DNA of 64,000 nt from Martinezella rhizogenes. GTDB taxonomy: Bacteria; Pseudomonadota; Alphaproteobacteria; Rhizobiales; Rhizobiaceae. Position 1 is the stretch's first letter. Each line of letters starts with the position of its first letter. Under the pieces are notes generated by a model. It was not told the DNA's origin. It did not search any database and saw only the letters and a list, made by a program, of their open reading frames with translations. Positions 46,714 through 55,225 of the stretch are shown piece by piece. The position numbers were made by a program, and so were the translations under genes. The stretch spans positions 1,598,968 through 1,662,967 of the forward strand of contig NZ_JUHG01000011.1 of assembly GCF_000799715.1 (NCBI RefSeq). Direction: 5' to 3'.

Positions 46714-47547
46714 TTGAAGATCATCCAGATCACCGACACGCATTTGAGCCCGAACAAGCCGCATTTCAACGGCAATTGGGAGCCGCTGGCGAAATGGATC
46801 GAGGCAAGCGGCGCCGATCTTATCGTCCACACTGGCGACCTCAGCGTCGATGGCGCCGACAAGGACGAAGATCTCACCTTTTCCATGGACCTGATGCGTC
46901 AGGTCTCCGTACCGATGCTGATCGTGCCCGGCAACCATGATGTCGGCCACCTGCCAGGCTCCTACCAGCCCGTCAATCCCGAGCGTCTGGCACGCTGGCG
47001 TCGTCTCGTCGGTCCGGACTATTGGGCTAAGGACGTGGACAACTGGCGGCTGATCGGCCTCAACAGCCTGCTGATGGGCTTCGAGGATACCGAGGAGCAG
47101 AAGCAGTTCGACTGGCTGCAGGAAAGGCTCGAAAGCCGTGGCGACCGCCGCGTGGCGCTCTTCGCCCACAAGCCGCTGTTCGTCGATGCGCCCGACGAGG
47201 GCGACACCGGCTATTGGAGCATACGCCCGGCGCAGCGCAGCCGGCTCTATGATCTGATCGCATCCCATGACGTCGCCCTGCTCGGCAGCGGCCACCTGCA
47301 TTGGACCTGGGAAGGCCGGTTCAACGACACGGCGCTGGTCTGGGCGCCGCCCGCCGCCTTCATCCTCGACACGATGGAGCGGGAAATGCCGGGCGAACGT
47401 CTGATCGGCGCCGCGATCCACGAACTCGGCGACGACGTCACCACCGAGATCGTCGCGGTTCCCGGCATGACGGCCTATTTCCTCGACGACGTCGTCATGG
47501 AAGTCTATCCGCAGGCAGTTCCCAAGGCGAAGGAGCCGACGGAATGA
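46714..47547 (+). CDS. Class III cyclic-nucleotide/glycerophosphodiester phosphodiesterase (CpdA/GpdQ-like)
   Basis: The 277-residue cytoplasmic metallophosphoesterase has all two-metal motifs: QITDTHLS at the start, VHTGDLS, VPGNHDVGH, an FAHKP histidine and GSGHLHW. The CpdA and GpdQ families share this layout; the substrate is therefore a phosphodiester such as a cyclic nucleotide or a glycerophosphodiester. TTG at 46714 is the best start, with GGAG about nine bases upstream. It overlaps the ABC ATPase gene (ATGA), so it belongs to the importer operon, which favours hydrolysis of an imported diester. Confidence 0.85.
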   Translation: MKIIQITDTHLSPNKPHFNGNWEPLAKWIEASGADLIVHTGDLSVDGADKDEDLTFSMDLMRQVSVPMLIVPGNHDVGHLPGSYQPVNPERLARWRRLVGPDYWAKDVDNWRLIGLNSLLMGFEDTEEQKQFDWLQERLESRGDRRVALFAHKPLFVDAPDEGDTGYWSIRPAQRSRLYDLIASHDVALLGSGHLHWTWEGRFNDTALVWAPPAAFILDTMEREMPGERLIGAAIHELGDDVTTEIVAVPGMTAYFLDDVVMEVYPQAVPKAKEPTE

Positions 47548-48707
47548 GCGCGCTCTCGCTTCGCGGTATCACCAAATCCTTCGGCGGCAACGCTATCCTG
47601 AAAGGCGTCAGCCTTGACGTCGAGCCGGGCGAGTTCATCGCCCTCGTTGGTCCCTCCGGCTGCGGCAAGAGCACGCTGCTGCGCATTCTCGCAGGCCTCG
47701 ATCATGCCGACACCGGTGAAATCATTCTCGGCGGCAACGACGTCTCCGGCGTCGCGGCGGTCGACCGCAACATCGCCATGGTTTTCCAGTCCTACGCGCT
47801 CTATCCGCATCTGACGGCCTCTGAAAATATCGCCGTGCCGCTCGCCATGCACCGCCTGACGCGCATGCAGCGCCTGCCCTTCATCGGCGCGATGATCCCC
47901 GGCCAGCGCGCGACCCGCAGCGGCATCATCCGTGATGTCCGCGAGATGGCGACCTCGCTGAAGATCGACCATTTGCTCGACCGCAAGCCCGGCCAGATGT
48001 CCGGCGGCCAGCGGCAGCGCGTAGCTCTCGCCCGCGCCATGGTGCGCCGTCCGAGCGTCTTCCTGATGGACGAGCCGCTCTCCAATCTCGACGCCAACCT
48101 GCGCGTCCATGCGCGCGGCGAGATCGTCGATCTGCATCGCCGCGCCGGCGTTCCCACCGTCTATGTCACTCACGATCAGGCGGAAGCCCTGTCGATGGCC
48201 GACCGCGTCGCCGTGATGATCGGCGGACAGTTGCTGCAGCTTGCCTCACCGCAGACAATTTATGACGATCCGGCCCATGTCGAGGTCGCCCGCTTTGTCG
48301 GCCAGCCGCGCATCAACCTCCTGCCCGCACGGGCCGAAAACGGCACCGTCGCCTTCGGCGGCATCAGACTGGCGTTGGAGGAAAGCACCTTTGCCGGCTC
48401 CGCCGTCACCCTCGGCATCCGCCCGGAATTCGTTCGTCTCGCCGGCAGCCGCCAGGACGCGCTTGCCGCTCATATCGAGCGAATGGAGTTCCTCGGCTCG
48501 GAAGTCATTCTGCATGCCAAGCTCGACGCCATCGGCGAGAGCATCGTCGCCAAGCTCACGCCCGCCGACACAGCGGGCCTCTCCGCCGGAATGCCGGTCG
48601 CGCTGACGCTAGCGCCGGAACAGGCCTTGGTCTTCGCCGAAGACGGCCGCCGCCTGCGTGCTGCTCCCGTTACGATCGATGCCGGCAGGGAGAAAGCCCA
48701 TGGCTAG
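47544..48707 (+). CDS. ABC importer ATP-binding protein (UgpC/MalK type)
   Basis: The 387-residue ATPase has Walker [11 protein letters not shown]-loop [12 protein letters not shown], signature MSGGQRQR, Walker [11 protein letters not shown], and switch His [12 protein letters not shown]-terminal TOBE region with [10 protein letters not shown] follows. An insert of about 20 residues after the Q-loop ([19 protein letters not shown]) is longer than in most MalK proteins. It starts within the stop of the phosphoesterase and overlaps the first permease by 8 bases. Confidence 0.92.
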   Translation: MSALSLRGITKSFGGNAILKGVSLDVEPGEFIALVGPSGCGKSTLLRILAGLDHADTGEIILGGNDVSGVAAVDRNIAMVFQSYALYPHLTASENIAVPLAMHRLTRMQRLPFIGAMIPGQRATRSGIIRDVREMATSLKIDHLLDRKPGQMSGGQRQRVALARAMVRRPSVFLMDEPLSNLDANLRVHARGEIVDLHRRAGVPTVYVTHDQAEALSMADRVAVMIGGQLLQLASPQTIYDDPAHVEVARFVGQPRINLLPARAENGTVAFGGIRLALEESTFAGSAVTLGIRPEFVRLAGSRQDALAAHIERMEFLGSEVILHAKLDAIGESIVAKLTPADTAGLSAGMPVALTLAPEQALVFAEDGRRLRAAPVTIDAGREKAHG

Positions 48708-49623
48708 CATCGCCGCAACGACCATGACGATGCGTTCGGCGGCGAAGCATGAGCGCAGCGAAGCCCGCACCGCCCTCTTGCTGGCGCTTCCGGCGATCAT
48801 CCTGATCGTGCTGTTCGTTCTCCTGCCGATCGTCGCCGTCATCTGTCTGGGATTCACCGATTTCCAGCTTGGCGACAAGGGCCTGCGCTTTGTTGCCTTC
48901 GAGAACTACGCGCATCTCATGAAGGACCGCACGTTCCAGAAATCGCTGTGGAATACGGCAGTCTATACAGCCATCGTCGCTCCCACCTCGATCGTGCTTG
49001 GCCTCGGCGTCGCGCTGTTGATCGAGAGCGAGAATATCGGCCGCAGCTTCTTCCGCACGGCCTATTTCCTGCCCGTTGCCTCACTGATCGTCGCCATGGC
49101 AACCGTGTGGCAATACCTTTTCCATCCGACCATCGGCCCGATCAACGCCCTGCTCGGCGAAATCGGCCTGCCGCGTCCGAACTGGCTCGCCTCCTCGGCG
49201 ACCGCCCTCTACAGCCTGTCGATCATCGGCGTCTGGCAGACGGTCGGCTTCAACATGGTGCTGTTCCTCGCCGGCCTTACCGCCATCCCGCGCGAGCTTT
49301 ATGCCGCGGCCGAAGTCGATGGCGCGAAATCGGCGCTCGACCGCTTCTGGCTGGTCACCTGGCCGATGCTCGGGCCGACGACGCTGTTCGTCACCACCAT
49401 CAGCATCATCAATGCCGTCAAGGTCTTCGATACCGTCAAGACGCTGACCGAAGGCGGCCCGAACCATGCCTCGGAAGTGCTGCTCTTCACCATCTACCAG
49501 GAGGGCTTCGTCTATATGCAAGTCGGCTATGCCTCGGCGATGACGACTGTCTTCCTCGCTATTCTGGTGGTGCTGGCCTTCCTGCAATATCGCGTCCAGG
49601 ACCGGCAGGTGCATTACACATGA
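48700..49623 (+). CDS. ABC importer permease (UgpA/MalF type)
   Basis: The 307-residue inner-membrane permease has six helices beginning LLLALPAIILIVLFVLLPIV. The cytoplasmic EAA loop reads YAAAEVDGAKSALDRFWLVT. ATG at 48700 overlaps the ATPase gene by 8 bases; the next permease overlaps by 4. It pairs with the following permease. Confidence 0.92.
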   Translation: MASIAATTMTMRSAAKHERSEARTALLLALPAIILIVLFVLLPIVAVICLGFTDFQLGDKGLRFVAFENYAHLMKDRTFQKSLWNTAVYTAIVAPTSIVLGLGVALLIESENIGRSFFRTAYFLPVASLIVAMATVWQYLFHPTIGPINALLGEIGLPRPNWLASSATALYSLSIIGVWQTVGFNMVLFLAGLTAIPRELYAAAEVDGAKSALDRFWLVTWPMLGPTTLFVTTISIINAVKVFDTVKTLTEGGPNHASEVLLFTIYQEGFVYMQVGYASAMTTVFLAILVVLAFLQYRVQDRQVHYT

Positions 49624-50456
49624 CCTCCACTGGCTTCACTCCCGGCCGCATCCTGCGCCTTTCGCTGCTGATCCTCGGCTCCCTCGTCTTCCTTGCGCCC
49701 TACATCTTCATGATCTCGACCGCCGGCAAGGCACAGGACGATATCTTCACTTCCGCCCTGAAGCTGATCCCGACGCATTTCTTCTATGTCGAGAACATCA
49801 CCAAGGCGCTGAGCAAAGTGCCGATGGGCACGCTGCTGCTGAACGGCGTTGTCATCTGCGGCCTAATCTTCTTCTTCCAGGTGCTGATCGCCATCCCCTG
49901 CGCCTATGCCATGGCGAAGCTGAAGTTCCCTGCCGCGCGCCTGATGATGGTGCTGGTCATGCTCGGTCTGCTGATCCCGATCCACGCGACCGCCCTGCCG
50001 CTCTATGTCGCCTTCAACAGCCTGTCGCTGTTGAATAGCTACACCGCGCTGGTGGCACCCTTCTCGATCTCGGTCTTCGCGATCTTCATGTTCCTGCAGT
50101 TCTTCCGCGCCATGCCGGATGATCTGATCCATGCGGCCCGCCTAGACGGCATGTCGGAGCTCGGCATCGTCGCCCGCGTCATCGTGCCCAACGCCTGGCC
50201 GGCCGTCACCGCCTTCGCGATCTTCTCGGTCGTGGCGCATTGGAACGATTTCTACTGGCCGCTGATCGTCATCAGCAACCAGAACTACGCCACCCCACCG
50301 CTGGGCCTCATGTATTTCCGCGCGGCCGAGGCCGGCGACGACTACGGCGCGCTCATGGCGGCAACCTTGATCATCACCCTTCCCCTCGTCGCCGCATTCC
50401 TTCTCGCACAGAAGCGCTTCGTCGAGGGCATCACCATGACCGGTCTCAAGGGCTGA
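49620..50456 (+). CDS. ABC importer permease (UgpE/MalG type)
   Basis: The 278-residue permease has six helices starting LSLLILGSLVFLAPYIFMIS. The EAA loop reads IHAARLDGMSELGIVARVIV, and the C-terminal QKRFVEGITMTGLKG ending is typical of the second sugar/glycerol-phosphate permease. The start overlaps the previous stop (ATGA). Confidence 0.92.
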   Translation: MTSTGFTPGRILRLSLLILGSLVFLAPYIFMISTAGKAQDDIFTSALKLIPTHFFYVENITKALSKVPMGTLLLNGVVICGLIFFFQVLIAIPCAYAMAKLKFPAARLMMVLVMLGLLIPIHATALPLYVAFNSLSLLNSYTALVAPFSISVFAIFMFLQFFRAMPDDLIHAARLDGMSELGIVARVIVPNAWPAVTAFAIFSVVAHWNDFYWPLIVISNQNYATPPLGLMYFRAAEAGDDYGALMAATLIITLPLVAAFLLAQKRFVEGITMTGLKG

Positions 50457-50481
50457 CCGGTTCGAAACAGGAGAACGAGCG

Positions 50482-51747
50482 ATGAAGCATATCACCCAGA
50501 TTCTCGCCGCCGCGGCCATTTCGATGGTCGTGTCGGCCCCGGCTTACGCCGAGACGACCTTGACGGTTCACTATCCGATGCCTGGCTTCTTCAAGAACGT
50601 GATGGACACGATCTCGAAGAAATTCATGGAAGAAAACCCGGATATCAAGATCCAGTTCGCCGCGCCCTCAGCCACCTATGAGGAGGGCATCCAGACCATC
50701 CTGCGCCAGGCCGGCACCAGCGAGATGCCCGATGTCACCTTCATCGGCCTCAACCGCCTGCGGATGATCGACGAGCGCAATGTCGCCGTCGATCTCGGGC
50801 CGCTCGTCCAGAAGGACGGCAACATGGCCGAGCAGGGCTTCTCCGACACCATCCTGAAGCTCGCCCAGGTCAAGGGCAAGCAGGTCGGCCTCGCTTTCGC
50901 GACCTCCAACCCGATCATGTACTACAATGCCGATCTCGTGAAGGCCGCCGGTGGCGACCCGGACAGCCCGCCGAAGACCTGGGATGAGGTGATCGCGCTC
51001 GCCGGCAAGATCAAGGCGCTCGGCAACGGCGTCGACGGCATGGACTTCCGCTGGCAGGGCGACGACTGGATGTTCTCCGCCCTCCTCTTCGGCGCCGGCG
51101 GCAAGATGCTGAGCGACGATGAAAGCAAGGTCGCTTTCAACGGTCCCGAGGGACAGAAGGCCGTCGAGTTGATCCAGCGCTTCGTCAAGGAAGGCGGCCT
51201 GCCGGTCTTCACCAAGTCGGCCGGCGAACAGGCTTTTGCCGCCGGCAAGGTTGGCTTCGAATTCCAGACCACCGGCGCGCTGGTTAACACGGTCAAGAAT
51301 GTCGGCGCCAAGTTCGACCTGCGCACCGCCAAGATCCCGCTGATCGACCCGGTCAAGGGCCGCCTGCCGACCGGCGGCAACGCCGTCGTCATCCTGACCC
51401 ATGAGCCGGTCAAGGAAGCAGCCGCCTGGAAGTTCGCCAAGTTCGCCGCCGGCCCTTACGGCGCCTCGGTCGTGGTTCCCGGCACCGGCTATGTCCCGAA
51501 CAACGAACTCGCCGCCAAATCGGCCGAGTATCTCGGTGACTTCTACAAGAAGAACCCGCTGTTCCAGGCCGGCCTTAGCCAGATGCCGGTGATGATCCCC
51601 TGGTACGCCTTCCCCGGCGCCAACGGCGTCAAGGTCACGCAGACGATCGTCGACAACCTGTCGCGCATCATCGACGGCTCGGCCGAGCCGAAGGAAGCGC
51701 TCGATGACGCCGCTTCCGACGTCGAAGGCATGCTGCCGCGCAGCTAA
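50482..51747 (+). CDS. ABC importer periplasmic binding protein (family 1)
   Basis: The 421-residue protein has a signal peptide (ILAAAAISMVVSAPAYA, cut before ETT) and the family-1 fold. Its motifs include MPDVTFIGLNRLRMIDERN and GMDFRWQGDDWMFSALLFGA. It ends the operon 25 bases after the second permease, with AGGAGAA as ribosome site. Sequence class fits sugars or glycerol-phosphate compounds. With the phosphoesterase in the same operon, a glycerophosphodiester is a reasonable candidate (inference). Confidence 0.9.
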   Translation: MKHITQILAAAAISMVVSAPAYAETTLTVHYPMPGFFKNVMDTISKKFMEENPDIKIQFAAPSATYEEGIQTILRQAGTSEMPDVTFIGLNRLRMIDERNVAVDLGPLVQKDGNMAEQGFSDTILKLAQVKGKQVGLAFATSNPIMYYNADLVKAAGGDPDSPPKTWDEVIALAGKIKALGNGVDGMDFRWQGDDWMFSALLFGAGGKMLSDDESKVAFNGPEGQKAVELIQRFVKEGGLPVFTKSAGEQAFAAGKVGFEFQTTGALVNTVKNVGAKFDLRTAKIPLIDPVKGRLPTGGNAVVILTHEPVKEAAAWKFAKFAAGPYGASVVVPGTGYVPNNELAAKSAEYLGDFYKKNPLFQAGLSQMPVMIPWYAFPGANGVKVTQTIVDNLSRIIDGSAEPKEALDDAASDVEGMLPRS

Positions 51748-51767
51748 GCTTAGTTGACCGCCAGACG

Positions 51768-51796
51768 CGCCGCCTCCTTTCCCGGAGGCGGCGTTT
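51768..51796 (+). terminator. Terminator of the phosphoesterase-ABC operon
   Basis: CGCCGCCTCC and GGAGGCGGCG form a G+C-rich hairpin (stem 51768-51777 with 51784-51793) followed by TTT, 20 bases after the binding-protein stop. The LacI gene converges from the other side. Confidence 0.75.
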
Positions 51797-51813
51797 CCAT
51801 GTCTACGAATGCG

Positions 51814-52806
51814 TCAGGACGAAATGTTGAGATTACGGACCGTCCCGCCCGGCCGCAGCCGGTAGGGTACGGTCAGGTGGCGCGGCGGCGCGGCATTTTC
51901 CGCCATGTCCAGCAGCAGCGAGGCCGCTGCCGCGCCCATGGTCGCATCCGGTATCTCCACCGTCGACAGCGGCTGATCCATCAGCCGGCCGATGGCAATG
52001 CCGTCAAAACCGGCAACGGAAATGTCGCGCGGGATTAAAAGGCCTTGCCGCCTGAGGGCACCCATGACCCCGAGGGCCAGAAGATCGTTGGACGCAATGA
52101 TGGCCGTCGGCTTTAGCCGCGATACGACGTCTCCGAGATCGAGTTGCTCCAGGCTGTCGATGAAAGGTATCTGCAATGCTTCGATCGGCGGCTGACCGGC
52201 CTCCTCCATCGACCTGAGATAACCCAGATAACGCAACTTGGCGCGATCCGACGCGGCGAAGTGGCCGGCAATGAACAATATGCGGCGATGCCCCATATGC
52301 AGCAGATGCTCGGTCAGCTCCCGGCCGGCGCCGAAATTGTCGGTCGCCACCGCAGCCGTGAAGCGTGCCGTCGGCAGATTACCGAGCAGCACGGTGGGCG
52401 GCAATGCCAAGGAAAGCGCCGGACTACGCTCGGGATCGCAGACGGTGAGGATGAGCCCGGTCGGCCGCTGGTGCAGCAGCGAGGCCACGGCATCCGCCTC
52501 CTGCGCCGGATCGTAGTTCGACTGCGCGATCAGCACGCTATGGCCGGCATGCAGCGCCCGGTGCTGGATGCTGGAAAGCGAAGCAGCAAAGACCGGATTG
52601 GTGATGCTGGGGATGAGCACGCCGATCGCTGGCCGACGGCTGATATAGCTGCCGGCGCGGCCGCTGGCGCGATAGCCGAGCTCGGCCGCCGCCCGGCGCA
52701 CGCGGCGCACCATCTCGTCGCTGACCGGACCGTTGTGATTGAGCACCCGGCTCGCGGTCGCGATCGAACAGCCGGCACGAAAAGCGACTTGCTGGAGCGT
52801 CGACAT
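51814..52806 (-). CDS. LacI-family transcription regulator
   Basis: The 330-residue regulator has an N-terminal LacI helix-turn-helix (LQQVAFRAGCSIATASRVLN, followed by VSDEMVRRVRRAAAELGYRA) and a periplasmic-binding-protein-like effector domain. That domain contains IGVLIPSITNPVFAASLSSI and AIIASNDLLALGVMGALRRQ. ATG at 52806 fits the family; 52818 is an alternative. It converges on the phosphoesterase-ABC operon and is the nearest candidate regulator of it. Confidence 0.9.
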   Translation of the reverse strand: MSTLQQVAFRAGCSIATASRVLNHNGPVSDEMVRRVRRAAAELGYRASGRAGSYISRRPAIGVLIPSITNPVFAASLSSIQHRALHAGHSVLIAQSNYDPAQEADAVASLLHQRPTGLILTVCDPERSPALSLALPPTVLLGNLPTARFTAAVATDNFGAGRELTEHLLHMGHRRILFIAGHFAASDRAKLRYLGYLRSMEEAGQPPIEALQIPFIDSLEQLDLGDVVSRLKPTAIIASNDLLALGVMGALRRQGLLIPRDISVAGFDGIAIGRLMDQPLSTVEIPDATMGAAAASLLLDMAENAAPPRHLTVPYRLRPGGTVRNLNISS

Positions 52807-52956
52807 GATTTCATGCATCTCCGGCTTCAGGTCCGCCGTTGAAGGCCGGCAGGCCATGGGAATGGCGGGGATTTATAGCAGTTCGATGACAGTTATTTGA
52901 ATGGGGTCGAAACGGGATTTGCGGTTGGCACTCCCCTTATGACCGGCGCTGGCATG

Positions 52957-52973
52957 ATTGCTATATTAGCAAT
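52957..52973. promoter_or_regulatory. A+T-rich palindrome in the LacI-AraC divergent region
   Basis: ATTGCTA-tat-TAGCAAT is a perfect 7-bp dyad (52957-52963 and 52967-52973) in a strongly A+T-rich patch that also contains several TATA strings. It lies between the LacI and AraC genes. Confidence 0.45.
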
Positions 52974-53038
52974 AGTATATTTATATCATATTTTAACGCG
53001 ACTGACGGCTTTCGCTTTGCACTATCTAGGATAGCGGC

Positions 53039-53974
53039 GTGAAAATTGGTAATCGTCAGTGGCATCGGTCCCGAAGGGGCCGGCTGTTGTTGGCATGGGG
53101 CGTGGCAACGATGCTGCAAGGTGTGGAGTCCGAGGACTATTTCAGGCTGAGCGCGCCGGCGTGCTCGCTTCGCGCTATCCTCTGTAAAAACGGCATTGAC
53201 ATCGACTGTCCCGAGACGCCTGCTTTCGTGCTTGGCCTGCAACATCAGGAGCCGGCGCTGGACCGGGTCACGCTTGACGAATGTGTCGTTCCGGTCATCC
53301 CCTTCCCCCACAGCATGATCGCGCTTGCCCGCCTGATCCTCGACCCGCCTGCGGAGGCGGATGGTGGGGAGACGATCAGCCTCTATCTGCCACGCCACAG
53401 CTTCGACCGAATTACCGAACTTTCGCTTACACCTGGCTGCGCGACGGGCGATACCGTCCTCGAAAACCTGTTGTCTCGCCTGACCTCGGCCGTCGAGCAT
53501 CCTGACCGGACAAGCTCTTTGCTGCTCGATCCCATCGGCAAGGCCTTCAACGCCCATATCGCGGAGCGCTATGGCCGCATGCGCACGGCGCGATCCGCTG
53601 TTATCGGCGGCCTGACACCATGGCAGCTGCGCCGTGCCCGCGATACGATCAACGCCCGGCTGGATCGGGATGTGTCCCTGGCGCAGCTGGCCAGTAACTG
53701 CGGCCTTTCCACCAGCCATTTCGCCCGTGCCTTTGCGCGCAGCACCGGCATCCCGCCGCATCGCTGGCTGATGCAGCGCCGTGTCGACCGCGCCAAGGAG
53801 CTGATGCGCAAGGGGACGCCACTTGCTGAAATCGCACTGATGTGCGGCTTCTCGGATCAAAGCCATTTGACGCGAGTCTTCTCGCAATCCGTCGGCCTCA
53901 CGCCGGGACGCTGGCGGGAATCGCAGGGACCGGCAGCCTTCGACATGACATCGATCGCATTGGGCGAAGCGTGA
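53039..53974 (+). CDS. AraC-family transcription regulator
   Basis: The 311-residue protein has two C-terminal helix-turn-helix motifs (VSLAQLASNCGLSTSHFARA and LAEIALMCGFSDQSHLTRVF with the conserved PGRWR end). The N-terminal 200 residues are not recognisable as an AraC cupin. GTG at 53039 gives the full length, but an ATG at 53111 is also possible. It precedes the YWTD-propeller gene by 142 bases and could control it. Confidence 0.85.
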   Translation: MKIGNRQWHRSRRGRLLLAWGVATMLQGVESEDYFRLSAPACSLRAILCKNGIDIDCPETPAFVLGLQHQEPALDRVTLDECVVPVIPFPHSMIALARLILDPPAEADGGETISLYLPRHSFDRITELSLTPGCATGDTVLENLLSRLTSAVEHPDRTSSLLLDPIGKAFNAHIAERYGRMRTARSAVIGGLTPWQLRRARDTINARLDRDVSLAQLASNCGLSTSHFARAFARSTGIPPHRWLMQRRVDRAKELMRKGTPLAEIALMCGFSDQSHLTRVFSQSVGLTPGRWRESQGPAAFDMTSIALGEA

Positions 53975-54116
53975 CCCGCGACATCTAGGCGCTTGATCTT
54001 CGCTGCATCGCAGCAGATCCTCAATAAGACCACGAAGACGAATGATGCTGTCATCAAGCGATGCCATCATCGCCTTGCTGTGATCCGCAGATCCGCCCCT
54101 TTGAAAGGATGCTCTC

Positions 54117-55037
54117 ATGTCTGAAGCAGAAGCACGGACGCCTGCCATTTCCCCTGATAAGACCGAACGGCTGTTCTTCCTCGATATCAATGACGGCCGA
54201 ATTCTTTCCTCCGCCATCGACGGAACCGACCTCCAGCTGATCATCCAGCGGCCGGGTCGCAGCCCGGACGGCATTCTCGTCGACAGCGAAAACGGCTGGC
54301 TCTACTGGACGGAGATGGGCACCGACTACAACGCCCATGACGGCTCGATCGAGCGCATCGATCTCGACGACGGCAATCATGTGACGCTTATTCCGCCCGG
54401 CAGCACGCTGGTGACGCCGAAGCAGATCCAGATCGATTACGGCAATGGCAAGCTCTACTGGTGCGACCGCGAGGGCATGCGGGTGATGCGCGCCAATATC
54501 GACGGCTCCGACATCGAGACGCTGGTGCAGAACGGCGACAGCCCGCAAGACAGCGCCGATATCGAACGCTGGTGCGTCGGCATCGCGCTCGACCTGCCGC
54601 TCGGACAGATCTACTGGACGCAGAAGGGTCCCCCGGACGCCGGCCTCGGCCGCATCTTCCGCGCCGGTGTCAACATTCCCGAAGGCGAGACGGCGACAAG
54701 CCGCAGCGATATCGAAGTTCTGCTCGATAAGCTGCCGGAGCCGATCGACCTCGAACTCGATCTCGCCACCCGCACCATCTACTGGACCGACCGCGGCAAT
54801 CTTCCGCGCGGCAACACTGTCAATTGCGCCCAAATGGACGATCTCGCGGCAACCTCCGAAGTCGTCCTCGAGGGCCTCGACGAAGGCATCGGCCTGTCGC
54901 TCGACCTGCCGAACAACCGCATGTTCTTCACCGACATCGGCGGCAATCTCTATTCGGCGAGCCTCGATGGCTCGGGCGAACGCGAGTTGCTGCATCATGC
55001 AGGCTCGTTCACCGGGATTGTCTACGCGGTGGTTTGA
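54117..55037 (+). CDS. YWTD (LDL-receptor class B-like) beta-propeller protein
   Basis: The 306-residue protein has five to six repeats marked by LYWTEMG, LYWCDREG, IYWTQKG, IYWTDRG and MFFTDIGG, each about 40-50 residues, which make a six-bladed propeller. No signal peptide or helix is present, so it appears cytoplasmic, unlike the eukaryotic extracellular receptors. Function in bacteria is unknown; a sugar-lactone or ligand-binding role has been suggested by fold only. A good GAAAGGA site precedes the ATG. Confidence 0.85.
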   Translation: MSEAEARTPAISPDKTERLFFLDINDGRILSSAIDGTDLQLIIQRPGRSPDGILVDSENGWLYWTEMGTDYNAHDGSIERIDLDDGNHVTLIPPGSTLVTPKQIQIDYGNGKLYWCDREGMRVMRANIDGSDIETLVQNGDSPQDSADIERWCVGIALDLPLGQIYWTQKGPPDAGLGRIFRAGVNIPEGETATSRSDIEVLLDKLPEPIDLELDLATRTIYWTDRGNLPRGNTVNCAQMDDLAATSEVVLEGLDEGIGLSLDLPNNRMFFTDIGGNLYSASLDGSGERELLHHAGSFTGIVYAVV

Positions 55038-55080
55038 GGTTCCAGCCAACTACAGGTCGCGGGATTGCCCCTCACCCTAG

Positions 55081-55108
55081 CCCTCTCCCCGTTCTGACGG
55101 GGAGAGGG
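55081..55108. repeat. Palindromic repeat, CCCTCTCCCCGT type
   Basis: CCCTCTCCCCGT and ACGGGGAGAGGG are perfect 12-bp arms around TCTG, preceded by CCCTCACCCTAG. It is a widespread rhizobial intergenic element. Confidence 0.75.
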
Positions 55109-55170
55109 AACAACCTCTGTACCCTCGTCCAATGAGTAATTGGAGGGAAGGTGGTGGGTGCGCCTAATCC

Positions 55171-55198
55171 CCTTCTCCCCGTCAAAACGGGGAGAAGG
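55171..55198. repeat. Palindromic repeat, CCTTCTCCCCGT type
   Basis: CCTTCTCCCCGT and ACGGGGAGAAGG are perfect 12-bp arms around CAAA. It is a sister of the copy at 55081, with compensating T/A pairs in the stem, 62 bases to the right. It lies between the propeller gene and the convergent aldehyde dehydrogenase. Confidence 0.75.
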
Positions 55199-55225
55199 TG
55201 GCCGACAGGCCGGATGAGGGGCTCC

